Below the pieces are notes generated by a model. It did no database searches, was not told where the DNA came from, and was given only the letters and a program-made list of their open reading frames with translations. 64,000 nucleotides of DNA from Hydractinia symbiolongicarpus (Eukaryota > Cnidaria > Hydrozoa > Anthoathecata > Hydractiniidae): assembly GCF_029227915.1 (NCBI RefSeq), contig NC_079887.1, positions 22,443,650 through 22,507,649 on the forward strand, in the 5' to 3' direction. Made by a program: the position numbers and the translations under genes. This document shows, piece by piece, positions 35,001 to 45,713 of the stretch; within the stretch, counting starts at the first letter, position 1; each line of letters starts with the position of its first letter.

Positions 35001-36011
35001 TGTATTTTTTGTTAGCAATTTCTTTTAAAATGTGAGTTTATTACGAATCGTTTCGTTTTGTTTGCGTTTGTTGTAAGATATAATGTCACTGGTGTGCTTT
35101 ATCTTCAGAGGTTCATGCACCAAACCCCTTCGAATGTTTGGCACAATAACACAACGAATTAGCAGGTTTTCATCAAATATTTTGGTAGCGCGCGGAAATT
35201 CTTAGAGCCCCCAGGGCTTCTTGTTCTTATTTTTATTTTAGCTACTTCGCTGTGAGTGCTTCATCGGGTTTTCGACACCCTGTATTCCAGTACTTAAGCG
35301 CTCCACCTGGATGTGCAGTATAGTTTACCTGAACGTAGAACTAAATTAAGTACTTCACCTGCTGACCAACTCCGGGTCACTCGTGCTACAGATACACGAA
35401 ATGCAATATTTTAAGAACGAGCGAACCGGTGGACTTTTTCAAGGATTAACGAGTAGTCCCTTTATCAATAATTAGCTACCTGTAAAGTTTGGTGTGTGGC
35501 TACCTAACTGAAAAATAATACAGTCACGCACAATTGCTACAACAGAACTTTAAGATGATTACAATCTTGGACTAAAATATTGAGACAAAGGCCGTTTCTT
35601 CCTCGATATTCAAATATGGACAAAAATGTCAAACAATTTGCAAAATAAAAATGGACAGGGAAAGGACAGGCTGCGCGGAATTTATTACAATTAATTTTGG
35701 AACTTACACGAAAGCTTATTTCATAAAATTTATCGTTGAGCATTCAGGCATGCAATTTCAGCGACTTCGAAGGAAAATGGTGTGTGTTACTCATAGATAT
35801 TTTTCAAAACGCGAAAGTTTTTTCACCATACAAAAAAATCATAAAAACGGGGCAATTTTCAAAAGTAATGATTTATTTCTACTTTAATCGTCGTCAACTA
35901 CAATAACACTTGGTGTTTTTTTCTTCTTTGGAGCTGCAAGCATTTGGCTGCGATGTCCCGATTATTTGAAACAGTAGCGCTTGCGGATGCAGTCTTTTTC
36001 TTCCTTTTGCC
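32091..36011. other. Spacer between ART-a and the first 6.2-kb unit; shared with 51170-54552
   Basis: Most of it is nearly identical to the region after ART-d, aligned from about 32160 with 52220 to 33768 with 53757 and from 35217 to 36011 with 53763 to 54552. The stretch 33768-35217, holding a 129-bp satellite, is absent from the second copy. Conversely, about 1 kb (51215-52225) is present only in the second copy. CAGCTAG at about 32682-32688 followed by TCTTTAAC, and AACGAGTAG at about 35457, look like Helitron end remnants. No gene is supported. Confidence 0.65.
33927..34955. repeat. Satellite, ~8 copies of a 129-bp unit with a 3-unit higher-order period
   Basis: The word GGCCAAAATT recurs at 33939, 34051, 34180, 34309, 34439, 34568, 34697 and 34827, nearly always 129-130 bp apart. 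Each unit contains AAAGTATGCTGAACATGATG or a variant. Units starting at 34051 and 34439 share rare variants (AGAACTACTTTACTTTCAAC), as do their successors, giving a 388-bp higher-order repeat. Confidence 0.92.
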
Positions 36012-36112
36012 GGGGGCTTGCGGTGTAACGACTGTAGGCGGCAAGATCATGACGAAATTGAACAGATTTCCAACCGCTATGACTTCTGTTGGTTCTGTTC
36101 GGTTCAGGCAAA

Positions 36113-36301
36113 ATGCCATCGATTGATCCTTTCCCAGATATAGATCCGATGCTGAGTAATGATGTTGAGCAATCTGATGATAGCCATCTCTTAGCAATTT
36201 GTGATGTCACAGTTGAGGAATTTGAAGTGTTATGTGGAAGCAAGAAAGTGACGACGATACTTACTCAGAATGGGAAGAGGGAGATGATTAAATTTACTTA
36301 G
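36113..36301 (+). pseudogene. Frameshifted copy of a small acidic ORF (unit A1)
   Basis: Begins MPSIDPFPDIDPMLSNDVEQ like the 61-aa ORF at 54654. A 7-bp deletion after the CysGly codons (TGTGGAAG|CAAGAAAG) shifts the frame, so the acidic end is lost and the ORF runs on into VTTILTQNGKREMIKFT. Whether the parent was ever a gene is unknown. Confidence 0.35.
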
Positions 36302-37227
36302 TCTAATCTTGTATATTTTATACATTTTTGATTACGGTAAATACCTTAGATGTGATTTAACAAATAAATTTCTTTCTTGGATTTTACCCATTCGCGAAAG
36401 TATTTCACCAAATATGCACTTTATCTTGAATTCGCGAAAGTTTTTTTCCGCGAAATTTGTTTCATAAATCGTCACGAAAAAAGTTAATGCACGCGAAAGT
36501 TTCTGCCCTTAAAGTAGTGTGTCACTCAAGACCAAAAAAATTCTCAAAAGTATTTCCTTAGCTGGCATTAATGAAAGAAACAAGGTTATAAAAATTGTGA
36601 AAAAAGCTTTTTAGCTTGCATGATTCATTACTGGCGCAATCAAGATATATGTCTCCAACTTCCTCCCTAACCAAGTCGATTTCGCGGACCATTTAATTAT
36701 AATTATATTTTTGCATTTTGTACATGTATTGAATAGAAATTAATTGGACGTGCATATAGCTATCATAGTTTTTTCAAATGGGTGTATTTACCTTGGTTTG
36801 TGCAAACATATTTAAAATATTTCTAAAGTTAAAATTCATAGCATAGTGTTTCGCGCGTAATAAAATAAACGGCTTTTTCTGTCCTTCCTGCTGACATTTG
36901 TGGTGGTTGATATCCGTGGAAGATTTTCGCTTTTTGATTAAGGACACTGCATTCATTGATAGCATTAAATACACAGTAGTTAAATTTAATTTTTTCTAGC
37001 AATAGCAACACCAATAATAACAACAAGGTTAAAAGTCAATACAATTCTTCGTGTAAATTAAAATAACATGAAAAGTAATCTTTCTTTTTCATAGAAGCGG
37101 ACCTAATTTTCCAATGGAATAGAAGTTTAAGGAAGATAAAAAGATATAATTAACTGTATAATGACATTTATTTTACTGTTTTACTCAATTTCTATTGTGA
37201 TGTGACAATTCTATTTACCATTTCATC

Positions 37228-38421
37228 CTAAAGAACTTGCATCACAATTTCAGTAAGTCGTCTTCCGCGGACTCCCTTAGGATGTTCTTTCCATTCTTTA
37301 ACTTTAAATTGTGTACCAGGATAGAATAAGTATTCAACTCTGTCTAAATTACTAGACAAAGGTGTTATGTGAGCTGCTTTTTCCCAAAATTTCGCCCCGG
37401 CGGTTGGTTTCACGGTAAGCACTATGCCATTTCCGTACGACTTTGCATCAGCAAATGAATTTGTGAAAGATAGAATACCCTTAACTGTAACAGTTTTCCC
37501 AATCGCCATGAAACCTTTACGTGCTAGGTGGAGCGGCAACTGTAATTGAGTACTTTTTGGGCCTTTATTTGCTGGCAATTCTTTGTAATGTGCGCAGAGT
37601 TGTGACATTACTAACTGTGCTATATCAACTTGTCCGGAGTAAAGTATCGGTACTGCCAATGTGCTTGTTCTTGGAAGCCCTCGAAGACCGCCTGCAATTA
37701 AATTAATCTCCGCATTCACGTAACGATACAGAGTAGGGGCTTGTTTTTTAAGTTGCGTGACCACCGATTCTTCTGTTTCTGCTGGTACCATCATGAAGGA
37801 GTTCATGTATGCTTTATTGCCTGGATTGTAATCACCCCAGCTTGATGTCCAAATTGCATAAGATATGGACTCATAATCCAACGGCAAAGGATCATCTTTG
37901 AGCAGAGTATATGCAAACATTCGAAAGTAAACTATTCTGGTAAAGTTGGCTGATGTCCAATCAAATAATGAGATTGCAAGCTCTTCATTTTTGGTAGTAT
38001 AAGGGAAATATTGAGCAGATTTTGCGATAACTTGTTGTATAGTTTGTGGATGAGGATGTGATGGCATGGCTTGATAGGGAATCAACTTAATTGTCATTTG
38101 TTCTCTTAATGACTCAGCATCTGCATTATTCACCTCAGTAGGGAAAGGAGTGTAGACACCTTCGGCAGATATACCAGAGACTGTAAAGCTCTTTGGTCGC
38201 ACAATCAAAGTTATATTAGCTGGAAATGTTTCTTCATACTTGACATTGTTAAAGTATAAAGCATCTCCATGATCAACACATTCGATCATTCCAGCTTTAA
38301 GTACATACATTCTATAGCACGATCCCACTCCTCCTCTTTCGTGGTTAGTAACAGGTAATCCATCAGACATAGATGCAGCACCAACCTCATCATTGACTAA
38401 ATTTTCGATTGTCCAAGTCAT
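37228..38421 (-). CDS. ART-b: uncharacterised ADP-ribosyltransferase-like protein, 397 aa
   Basis: Intact single-exon ORF, ATG at 38421. Residues 1-120: unknown domain with GSCYRMYVLKAGMIECVDHG. Residues 140-235: FPYTTKNEELAISLFDWTS, WTSSWGDY (191-198) and SFMMVPAETEE. ART-like motifs: LYSGQ 260-264, KGILSFTNS 314-322, RVEYLFYPGTQF 361-372 with candidate catalytic Glu363. It is very close to ART-e and ART-f, and clearly diverged from ART-a in the C-terminal half (for example LARKGFMAIG against QARVGFMAPG). AATAAA on the minus strand (37167-37172) lies about 55 bp after the stop. A TATA-like box lies 50 bp upstream. No signal peptide. Function unknown; the ART fold is inferred from motif order. 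Confidence 0.82.
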   Translation of the reverse strand: MTWTIENLVNDEVGAASMSDGLPVTNHERGGVGSCYRMYVLKAGMIECVDHGDALYFNNVKYEETFPANITLIVRPKSFTVSGISAEGVYTPFPTEVNNADAESLREQMTIKLIPYQAMPSHPHPQTIQQVIAKSAQYFPYTTKNEELAISLFDWTSANFTRIVYFRMFAYTLLKDDPLPLDYESISYAIWTSSWGDYNPGNKAYMNSFMMVPAETEESVVTQLKKQAPTLYRYVNAEINLIAGGLRGLPRTSTLAVPILYSGQVDIAQLVMSQLCAHYKELPANKGPKSTQLQLPLHLARKGFMAIGKTVTVKGILSFTNSFADAKSYGNGIVLTVKPTAGAKFWEKAAHITPLSSNLDRVEYLFYPGTQFKVKEWKEHPKGVRGRRLTEIVMQVL

Positions 38422-38470
38422 TGCTTTTTATATTCCAGATTCAGACTGAGAAAAATAAAGAATCGCAACA

Positions 38471-38479
38471 CTATTTATA
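38471..38479 (-). promoter_or_regulatory. TATA-like box TATAAATAG of ART-b
   Basis: TATAAATAG on the minus strand, 50 bp from the ATG and conserved at the same distance in all four minus-strand copies. A purine-pyrimidine start could lie at about 38450. A competing reading is that TTATTTTTCTCAG between box and ATG is an intron acceptor. Confidence 0.5.
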
Positions 38480-39069
38480 CAGTTATCTCGGGATAGCCAA
38501 AATTTGCAGACGCAGCAAGTTTTGAAAGGACAATTAAAAATTACTATTAGAAATGTCCATATTTGGACGAGACTTGGCAAGATGAAAATTTTGCGGAACA
38601 TCCGAAGACGTTAATCAAGTTCTGACAGAATTTACGACATAATGAAGAACTTCATACAACTAAAATTATCATAGTATAATGGACCACTTTACCACTTTAA
38701 ATGCTTGTTTTTTTATCCTTAAGAGTGGGCAATTTAAAGATGTCTGATAATCGTTTTTTGTCTTTCCAGTTTATTATTTTATGTCAAAGATATTGAAATT
38801 TATCTAGTTTTTAGAAAATATATACTGTTATATATTCTATTTTGGAGTTCAGAGGATAAGGTAACATGGGAAATTTTCTCGGTATAGCTGTAAATTTATT
38901 TTTATACTTATAAAAATAGTGTATGTAATGAAAAGAAAAAGGGAGAAAAAACAAGAAATATAGAAATATAGAAATTTATAAACAAATAGAAGAAGAAAAT
39001 AGTATTTAGTTGCAACTTCGGTTGCCAGCAAAATTTAGTTTATAACAAAGAAAAAACTCGAGCAAAGTA

Positions 39070-39174
39070 TCTATATTATAATACCCGTATACGTCTGTCC
39101 GTCTGTCACGCAAAATGGTACTGAAAGTAGCGAGACACACGCTATGAGGTTTAAAAAGAACGGGTCACCGACTA
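39070..39174 (+). mobile_element. Mini-Helitron with degenerate 3' end (unit A1)
   Basis: Starts TCTATATTATAATACCCGTA; the 3' stem is lost and it ends CACCGACTA (terminal G missing). The empty site is visible in unit A2 between 45379 and 45380. Confidence 0.75.
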
Positions 39175-39286
39175 TTTCAAAAGGTTGACTGACATGCATT
39201 ATACAGTCTTCATCCAATTGTGAGTTATTCGAGAAAAATTTTTTTTAGGCAGATATTTTTGAAGTTTGAATCAACCTCGTCCTCCA

Positions 39287-39432
39287 AAATTTAGTTAAAT
39301 TTAGTCCAATTTAGTCCAATTTAGTCCAATTTAGTCCAATTTAGTCCAATTTAGTCCAATTTAGTCCAATTTAGTCCAATTTAGTCCAATTTAGTCCAAT
39401 TTAGTCCAATTTAGTCCAATTTAGTCAAATTT
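39287..39432. repeat. 10-bp tandem array (AATTTAGTCC), ~14 units
   Basis: Perfect AATTTAGTCC units run from about 39298 to 39427, flanked by variants with AAA. It lies about 866 bp upstream of the ART-b ATG, beside a CCTCGTCCTCC half MITE end. One T/A tract per 10 bp predicts curved DNA. Confidence 0.97.
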
Positions 39433-39549
39433 GTTTGCTTTGAAGTTCGAGTTCCCATCATTCTAATTCTTTGTATTCAAGTTAAAATAGGCTTTAAATT
39501 CAGAGAAACAAAATTGTTTATTTTGTTATCATTATATGTTAGAAGTTAT

Positions 39550-39948
39550 CCAGCGGCGGCGCCACAATTTCCGAAGTGGGGGGGGGGGGACTTAGGCATA
39601 GTGGGGGATTTGGAGATTTTAGTGACAATCAACGAGCGAAGCGAGTTACCGAAACAGTTGGGGTCCAACGCATGTTTAGAGTCCTAAAACACGTAAAACG
39701 GCTATACCTTGCACTTCAGAAAAGCTTTGTTTTTCTCCTCTTTCAACTGCGGCATATTGGTATGCGTCACTGTATAAAAAATCGCATTATTTAGTGAGAT
39801 AGCCTGCAAGTTCTCTGGTTGGATAACATCAATTTTCATGCAGTGATTGAGACGCTTATTGACAGAAAATAAAAAATTATTACTTAGCTAAAAAATGTGG
39901 AGGGGGGGGGACTGAAGCCCCCCAGCTCTTCCAGTGGCGCCGCCCCTG
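39550..39948. mobile_element. MITE with GGCGGCGCCAC inverted ends, 399 bp (unit A1)
   Basis: Left end CCAGCGGCGGCGCCAC, right end GTGGCGCCGCCCCTG. TTAT is duplicated on both sides (39546-39549, 39949-39952). Unit A2 keeps the empty site with a single TTAT (about 45797). Poly-G tracts lie near each end. Confidence 0.85.
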
Positions 39949-42320
39949 TTATTCTCCTACAATTCCTAAATATTATAAGCATTCATAGCCAACTTTTGTC
40001 ATTCGACGTATCGTTTATCGACGAGGAAACAGGTAATCGAGTGACAAAAAAGATAAATGTCAATTTTTCTAGCGTGATGGAATTTTAAAAACCCTTGAAA
40101 TATTTTTTTCTTTTTCTCCTCTGATAAACCACAAGCACGTTTTAGTTTGAATAATTACATTTGTTTCTTTCTTCCTGGTTTTTTCCGCTTTCGATGATAC
40201 AGGTTTTGTAACATGCGCCAAGATCCGGGTTTATGTTATGGCAGACATAAAAACATTTATTAAGGAAGAAAAGAGATTTTTTCCAAAAAGTTTTTTTAAC
40301 ACCGACTGAAATCTTACCCTCCGTGAATCTTACTCTTCATGAATTGTTATCCGGACAATTGGCCCCAGGTGAATTGCTCCCCTTTCAGAAAATTTCTGTG
40401 CTGTCTGACCTTTAAATTTCTATTATTTTCGATTCTTTATACACGCCCTAGAAAACGAAATGTTGACAAGAACGCAAGAGTTACGTATCGACTACCCCAA
40501 TCGTCGTGTCGTAGAATACATACACAGTATTGCTCATTACCTTGGCTTTATAATACTTTGTACATTGTATTCAGTTTATTCTTTATTTTAATTTTCACAC
40601 ACAAAATAACAATTTGTGATAAAAAAACTATTTTCCCTAATTCTTTTTTAAAAAAAGTACAAGTTATTTTATCAGGGGGTAAAAATCTTCAAGGGGAGTT
40701 CTTCCAGGGGACAATTAACCGGGAGAAATTATCCGGGGTTAATTCCTTGGACACCAATTTCTTCACGTCTTAGCTAATGTGTGAAAAATACACAAGTCCA
40801 GTTTCGGCGAGAAAAACGCGCTATATATATTTGCTGTTACCCGGTGACTTGCATGTCATTTTAAACCCTATGAAGATCCTTACACGTTGTTGAAAGCAAA
40901 ACTTTATTTTTTCATGCATTTATATTTTAATTTATGATATATATTACAAAAATCAATATCCATTACAGCGTTCTTGGCTATAATTCCCATTATTATAGTA
41001 TCCTAAATACATACGGACTAGTTTTCTATGGCCACGACAATTGTACTTTGGTAGCTTTGTAAATAAAAACAAATCAACCAAACATTTTGTAGATCAACTT
41101 TCATAACAACCAACAAAATTTCAGAATACGCTGCCATCTTTAATGTATTTGAAATTGACCATATTGGGCGCCAACGTTGAAAGCTAGTGAAGTTAACGCT
41201 TTAATTGATAGCAGCGTAAGTTGGAAGCACACATCCGACATCAGTCTATAAAGTATTGGGGTAATCTTATCAAAAAAGTTTTAAAGAATAGACATCAAAA
41301 GGCAGCGTCATTTTTTCTCCACCATAACAAACAAACACAATTTTTTGTGGCCTGTAATGCTTTTATAACAGGTTTTAATTTTTTACAAGCTTACCAAAGA
41401 CAGACGCATTTTAAAAATTGGAATTTGTGGTAAGTAAATAATTTAATTGACATTTAAAAAATTTGTTTCAAAACAGTATGATCTTTGCAGAAATGGATTT
41501 ATTTAGGATCTAACAAAAACAAAAAACTTGAAAGAATGGAAGTTAGAATAATCTTTTTTATTTATTTCTACTCTTATGGTTATCTCATTCCCCTATTCTT
41601 CCTGAAGACACGTGGGTCGTAGAAAATCGATATATAAAAATAAAAAATACATGTCTTTTTTACTAAAATTCTATTAGGTGCCTGTTTCTTAAGGTGAAGA
41701 GGTGGGTATTTATTTAAGGATGGGTGAGAGGGGCAGTTAAAAATATATTCACAACATGACGGACGCATATTTAAGCTAGGCGTTTAACCGTAAACTTCTA
41801 TATTTTGCGGAATTTTATTTCGTGAATTTCCGAAAAAAAGGGGGTAAGCAGGATTTTTTTTCATTCAGAAAATTGCGGCTGGAAATTAAGCTGCAAAAAC
41901 AATTTCTTGCTTCAATTCGAGCTTTATGTAAGCTGACTACACACATGCGCATTAGGTTCATGTCAGGATGGTGTTTATACAGGTTGCATGTACATTTTTA
42001 AGTTGTTAATAATTTCGGCCGTTTGAACTTTTTTCAATAACTTTCAATTCGCCCTAATTCATGAAAAATTAATAAACACCCATCTCAAATACGCCAAGCT
42101 CGAATAAGCGCCCCCCTAGAAACCTAAACACTAAATAAGCGTCCGAGCTCCTAATCGAGTGTTTACAATATTCTATTCCGCAAAGTTGTTCAACCCTTTA
42201 AACAGAAAAAGAAGTTTGAGGGGGCTTGCGGTGTAACGACTGTAGGCGGCAAGGTCATGACGAAATTGAACAGATTTCCAACCGCTATGACTTCTGTTGG
42301 TTCTGTTCGGTTCAGGCAAA

Positions 42321-42509
42321 ATGCCATCGATTGATCCTTTCCCAGATATAGATCCGATGCTGAGTAATGATGTTGAGCAATCTGATGATAGCCATCTCTT
42401 AGCAATTTGTGATGTCACAGTTGAGGAATTTGAAGTGTTATGTGGATGCAAGAAAGTGACGACAATACTGACTCAGAATGGGAAGAGGGAGATGATTAAA
42501 TTTACTTAG
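42321..42509 (+). pseudogene. Frameshifted copy of the small acidic ORF (unit A2)
   Basis: Same 7-bp deletion as at 36113; one further change gives CGC instead of CGS before the frameshift. Confidence 0.35.
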
Positions 42510-43436
42510 TCTAATCTTGTATATTTTATACATTTTTGATTACGGTAAATACCTTAGATGTGATTTAACAAATAAATTTCTTTCTTGGATTTTACCCATT
42601 CGCGAAAGTATTTCACCAAATATGCACTTTATCTTGAATTCGCGAAAGTTTTTTTCCGCGAAATTTGTTTCATAAATCGTCACGAAAAAAGTTAATGCAT
42701 GCGAAAGTTTCTGCCCTTAAAGTAGTGTGTCACTCAAGACTAAAAAAATTCTCAAAAGTATTTCCTTAGCTGGCATTAATGAAAGAAACAAGGTTATAAA
42801 AAATTGTGAAAAAAGCTTTTTAGCTTGGATGATTCATTACTGGCGCAATCAAGATATATGTCTCCAACTTCCTCCCTAACCAAGTCGATTTCGCGGACCA
42901 TTTAATTATAATTATATTTTTGCATTTTGTACATGTATTGAATAGAAATTAATTGGACGTGCATATAGCTATCATAGTTTTTTCAAATGGGTGTATTTAC
43001 CTTGGTTTGTGCAAACATATTTAAAATATTTCTAAAGTTAAAATTCATAGCATAGTGTTTCGCGCGTAATAAAATAAACGGCTTTTTCTGTCCTTCCTGC
43101 TGACATTTGTGGTGGTTGATATCCGTGGAAGATTTTCGCTTTTTGATTAAGGACACTGCATTCATTGATAGCATTAAATACACAGTAGTTAAATTTAATT
43201 TTTTCTAGCAATAGCAACACCAATAATAACAACAAGGTTAAAAGTCAATACAATTCTTCGTGTAAATTAAAATAACATGAAAAGTAATCTTTCTTTTTCA
43301 TAGAAGCGGACCTAATTTTCCAATGGAATAGAAGTTTAAGGAAGATAAAAAGATTTAATTAACTGTATAATGACATTTATTTTACTGTTTTACTCAATTT
43401 CTATTGTGATGTGACAATTCTATTTACCATTTCATC

Positions 43437-44630
43437 CTAAAGAACTTGCATCACAATTTCAGTAAGTCGTCTTCCGTGGACTCCCTTAGGGTGTTCTTTC
43501 CATTCTTTAACTTTAAATTGTGTACCAGGATAGAATAAGTATTCAACTCTGTCTAAATTACTAGACAAAGGTGTTATGTGAGCTGCTTTTTCCCAAAATA
43601 ACTCCCCGGCAGTTGGTTCCACGGTAAGCACTATGCCATTTCCGTACGACTTTGCATCAGCAAATGAATTTGTGAAAGATAAAATACCCTTAACTGTAAC
43701 AGTTTTCCCAATCGCCATGAAACCTTTACGTGCTAGGTGGAGCGGCAACTGTAATTGAGTACTTTTTGGGCCTTTATTTGCTGGCAATTCTTTGTAATGT
43801 GCGCAGAGTTTTGACATTACTAACTGCGCTATATCAACTTGTCCGGAGTAAAGTATCGGTACTGCCAATGTGCTTGTTCTTGGAAGCCCTCGAAGACCGG
43901 CTGCAATTAAATTAATCTCCGCATTCACGTAACGATACAGAGTAGGGGCTTGTTTTTTAAGTTGCGTGACCACCGATTCTTCTGTTTCTGCTGGTACCAT
44001 CATAAAGGAGTTCATGTATGCTTTATTGCCTGGATTGTAATCACCCCAGCTTGATGTCCAAATTGCATAAGATATGGAATCATAATCCAACGGCAAAGGA
44101 TCATCTTTGAGTAGAGTGTATGCAAACATTCGAAAGTAAACTATTCTGGTAAAGTTGGCTGATGTCCAATCAAATACTGAGATTGCAAGCTCTGCGTTCT
44201 TGGTAGTATAAGGGAAATATTGAGCAGATTTTGCGATAACTTGTTGTATAGTTTGTGGATGAGGATGTGATGGCAAGGCTTGATAAGGGATTATCTTGAT
44301 TTTCATTTGTTCGTTTAATAACTCAACATCTCCATCATTCACCTCAGGAGGGAAAGGAGTGTAGAAACCTACAGTAGTTAAACCAAAGACTTTAAAGTAA
44401 TTTTTCAGTACAATCAAAGTTATGTCAGAGGGATTTTTTCCGTCACACTTGACATTGTTTAAGTATAAAGCATCTCCATGATCAACAAATTCGATCATTC
44501 CAGCTTTAAGTATGTACATTCTATAGCACGATCCCGCTCCTCCTCTTTTGTGGTTAGTAACAGGCAATCCATCAGACATAGATATTTCACCAACCCCCTC
44601 GCTGGCTAAATTTATGATTATCCAAGTCAT
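43437..44630 (-). CDS. ART-c: ADP-ribosyltransferase-like protein with diverged N-terminal half, 397 aa
   Basis: Intact ORF of the same length as ART-b. From about residue 115 to the end it is almost identical to ART-b, -e and -f, including LYSGQ, SFTNS and RVEYLFYPGT. Residues 4-115 differ heavily: MTWIIINLASEGVGEI, CDGKNPSDITLIVLKNYFKV and TTVGFYTPFPPEV replace the sequences of the other copies, without any frame loss. Small downstream changes are AAGLRG for AGGLRG and GELFWEKA for GAKFWEKA. This is either an old allele of the N-terminal domain kept while the rest was converted, or selection on that domain. Same TATA-like box at -50. Confidence 0.82.
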   Translation of the reverse strand: MTWIIINLASEGVGEISMSDGLPVTNHKRGGAGSCYRMYILKAGMIEFVDHGDALYLNNVKCDGKNPSDITLIVLKNYFKVFGLTTVGFYTPFPPEVNDGDVELLNEQMKIKIIPYQALPSHPHPQTIQQVIAKSAQYFPYTTKNAELAISVFDWTSANFTRIVYFRMFAYTLLKDDPLPLDYDSISYAIWTSSWGDYNPGNKAYMNSFMMVPAETEESVVTQLKKQAPTLYRYVNAEINLIAAGLRGLPRTSTLAVPILYSGQVDIAQLVMSKLCAHYKELPANKGPKSTQLQLPLHLARKGFMAIGKTVTVKGILSFTNSFADAKSYGNGIVLTVEPTAGELFWEKAAHITPLSSNLDRVEYLFYPGTQFKVKEWKEHPKGVHGRRLTEIVMQVL

Positions 44631-44679
44631 TGCTTCTTATATTCCAGATTCAGACTGAGTAAAATAAAGAACTGCAACA

Positions 44680-44688
44680 CTATTTATA
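44680..44688 (-). promoter_or_regulatory. TATA-like box of ART-c
   Basis: TATAAATAG on the minus strand, again exactly 50 bp from the ATG although the surrounding promoter has several substitutions. Confidence 0.5.
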
Positions 44689-45490
44689 CAGGTATCTTGA
44701 GATAGTCAATATTTGCAGACGCAGCAAGTTTTGAAAGGACAATTAAAAATTACTATTAAAAATGTCCATATTTCGACGAGACTTGGCAAGATAAAAATTT
44801 TGCGGAACTTCCGAAGTCGCCTATTAATCGAGTTTAGACAGAATTTACGACATAATACCACCCAAATTAGCATAGTATATTAACCACTTAAGGATACTGT
44901 AATGGTATAAATATAATTTTTTTACAAAAAAATTTTTTTAAAAAAAATATATGAATTTTGATATTCTCTACCATAATATAAATATTTAATGAGTTGTCGG
45001 TAGTTCGCTTAACACCTTCTGCACATCTTTTAACAGGCTATTGTTGTAAATGTAAAAAGTCAGGTTGCGAAAAACTCTTTTACTGAAATTTTAGATGCTC
45101 GTTTTTCACGATGTATACATGACTTAAAATGTCCGAAACTCCCCTCCACGATGGAGAAACTCAACAAAACTTTGCACATGTGCTCATCGATACCTGCTGC
45201 AAATGACTTTGTCACATTTTATGTATATTTTGATTATTTAAAGCAAAAGACAGGTTAAAGCACAAAGGAGCGAGCAAAAATTCATTTTTTCACAATTTTT
45301 TGAATAAAATAGTATTTAGTTTCAACTTAGGTTGCAAGCAAAATTTGGTTTATAACAAAGAAAAAACTCGAGCAAAACATTTTACAATGTTTCTGAAGGT
45401 TGACTGTCATGCATTACACAGTCCTCATGCAATTGGGAGTTATTCGAGAAAAAAGTTTTTTGGGCAGATAGAATCAACCTCGTCCTCCCA

Positions 45491-45713
45491 GATTTAGTCA
45501 AATTTAGTCAAATTTAGTCAAATTTAGTCAAATTTAGTCAAATATAGTCAAATTTAGTCAAATTTAGTCAAATTTAGTCAAATTTAGTCGAATTTAGTCA
45601 AATTTAGTCAAAGTTAGTCAAAGTTAGTCAAATTTAGTCAAACTCGGTCAAAGTTAGTCAAATTTAGTCAAATTAAGCAAATTTAGTCAAAGTTAGTCAA
45701 ATTAAGTCAAATT
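45491..45713. repeat. 10-bp tandem array (AATTTAGTCA), ~22 units
   Basis: Unit AAATTTAGTC rather than CAATTTAGTC, with scattered variants (AAGTTAGTC, AATATAGTC, AACTCGGTC). It lies 861 bp upstream of the ART-c ATG, the same place as in the other units. Confidence 0.95.

Larger units (their letters stand above)
36012..42219. repeat. Segmental duplication unit A1 (~6.2 kb)
   Basis: Starts GGGGGCTTGCGGTGTAACG and ends AAACAGAAAAAGAAGTTTGA, where the next unit begins. It contains ART-b, a Helitron, the 10-bp array and a MITE. Nearly identical to 54553-60685 and, with indels, to 42220-47691 and 60686-64000. Confidence 0.9.

Noticed and set aside
35898-36243. Minus-strand ORFs opposite the small acidic ORF, with a KRKKKTASASATV basic stretch
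   Set aside because: A basic C-terminus in this strand (also at 54433-54751) is tempting, but both halves have different 14-16-bp insertions that shift the frame; not supportable as a gene.
39287-39432. CRISPR-like array
   Set aside because: The period is 10 bp with no spacers, in a eukaryotic genome; it is a simple tandem repeat.
40339-40773. 144-codon ORF, also at 58795-59229
   Set aside because: Both copies are in nearly identical duplicated DNA, so conservation says nothing. The ends contain inverted GAATTG/CCGG-type words suggesting a MITE, and unit A2 has most of it deleted.
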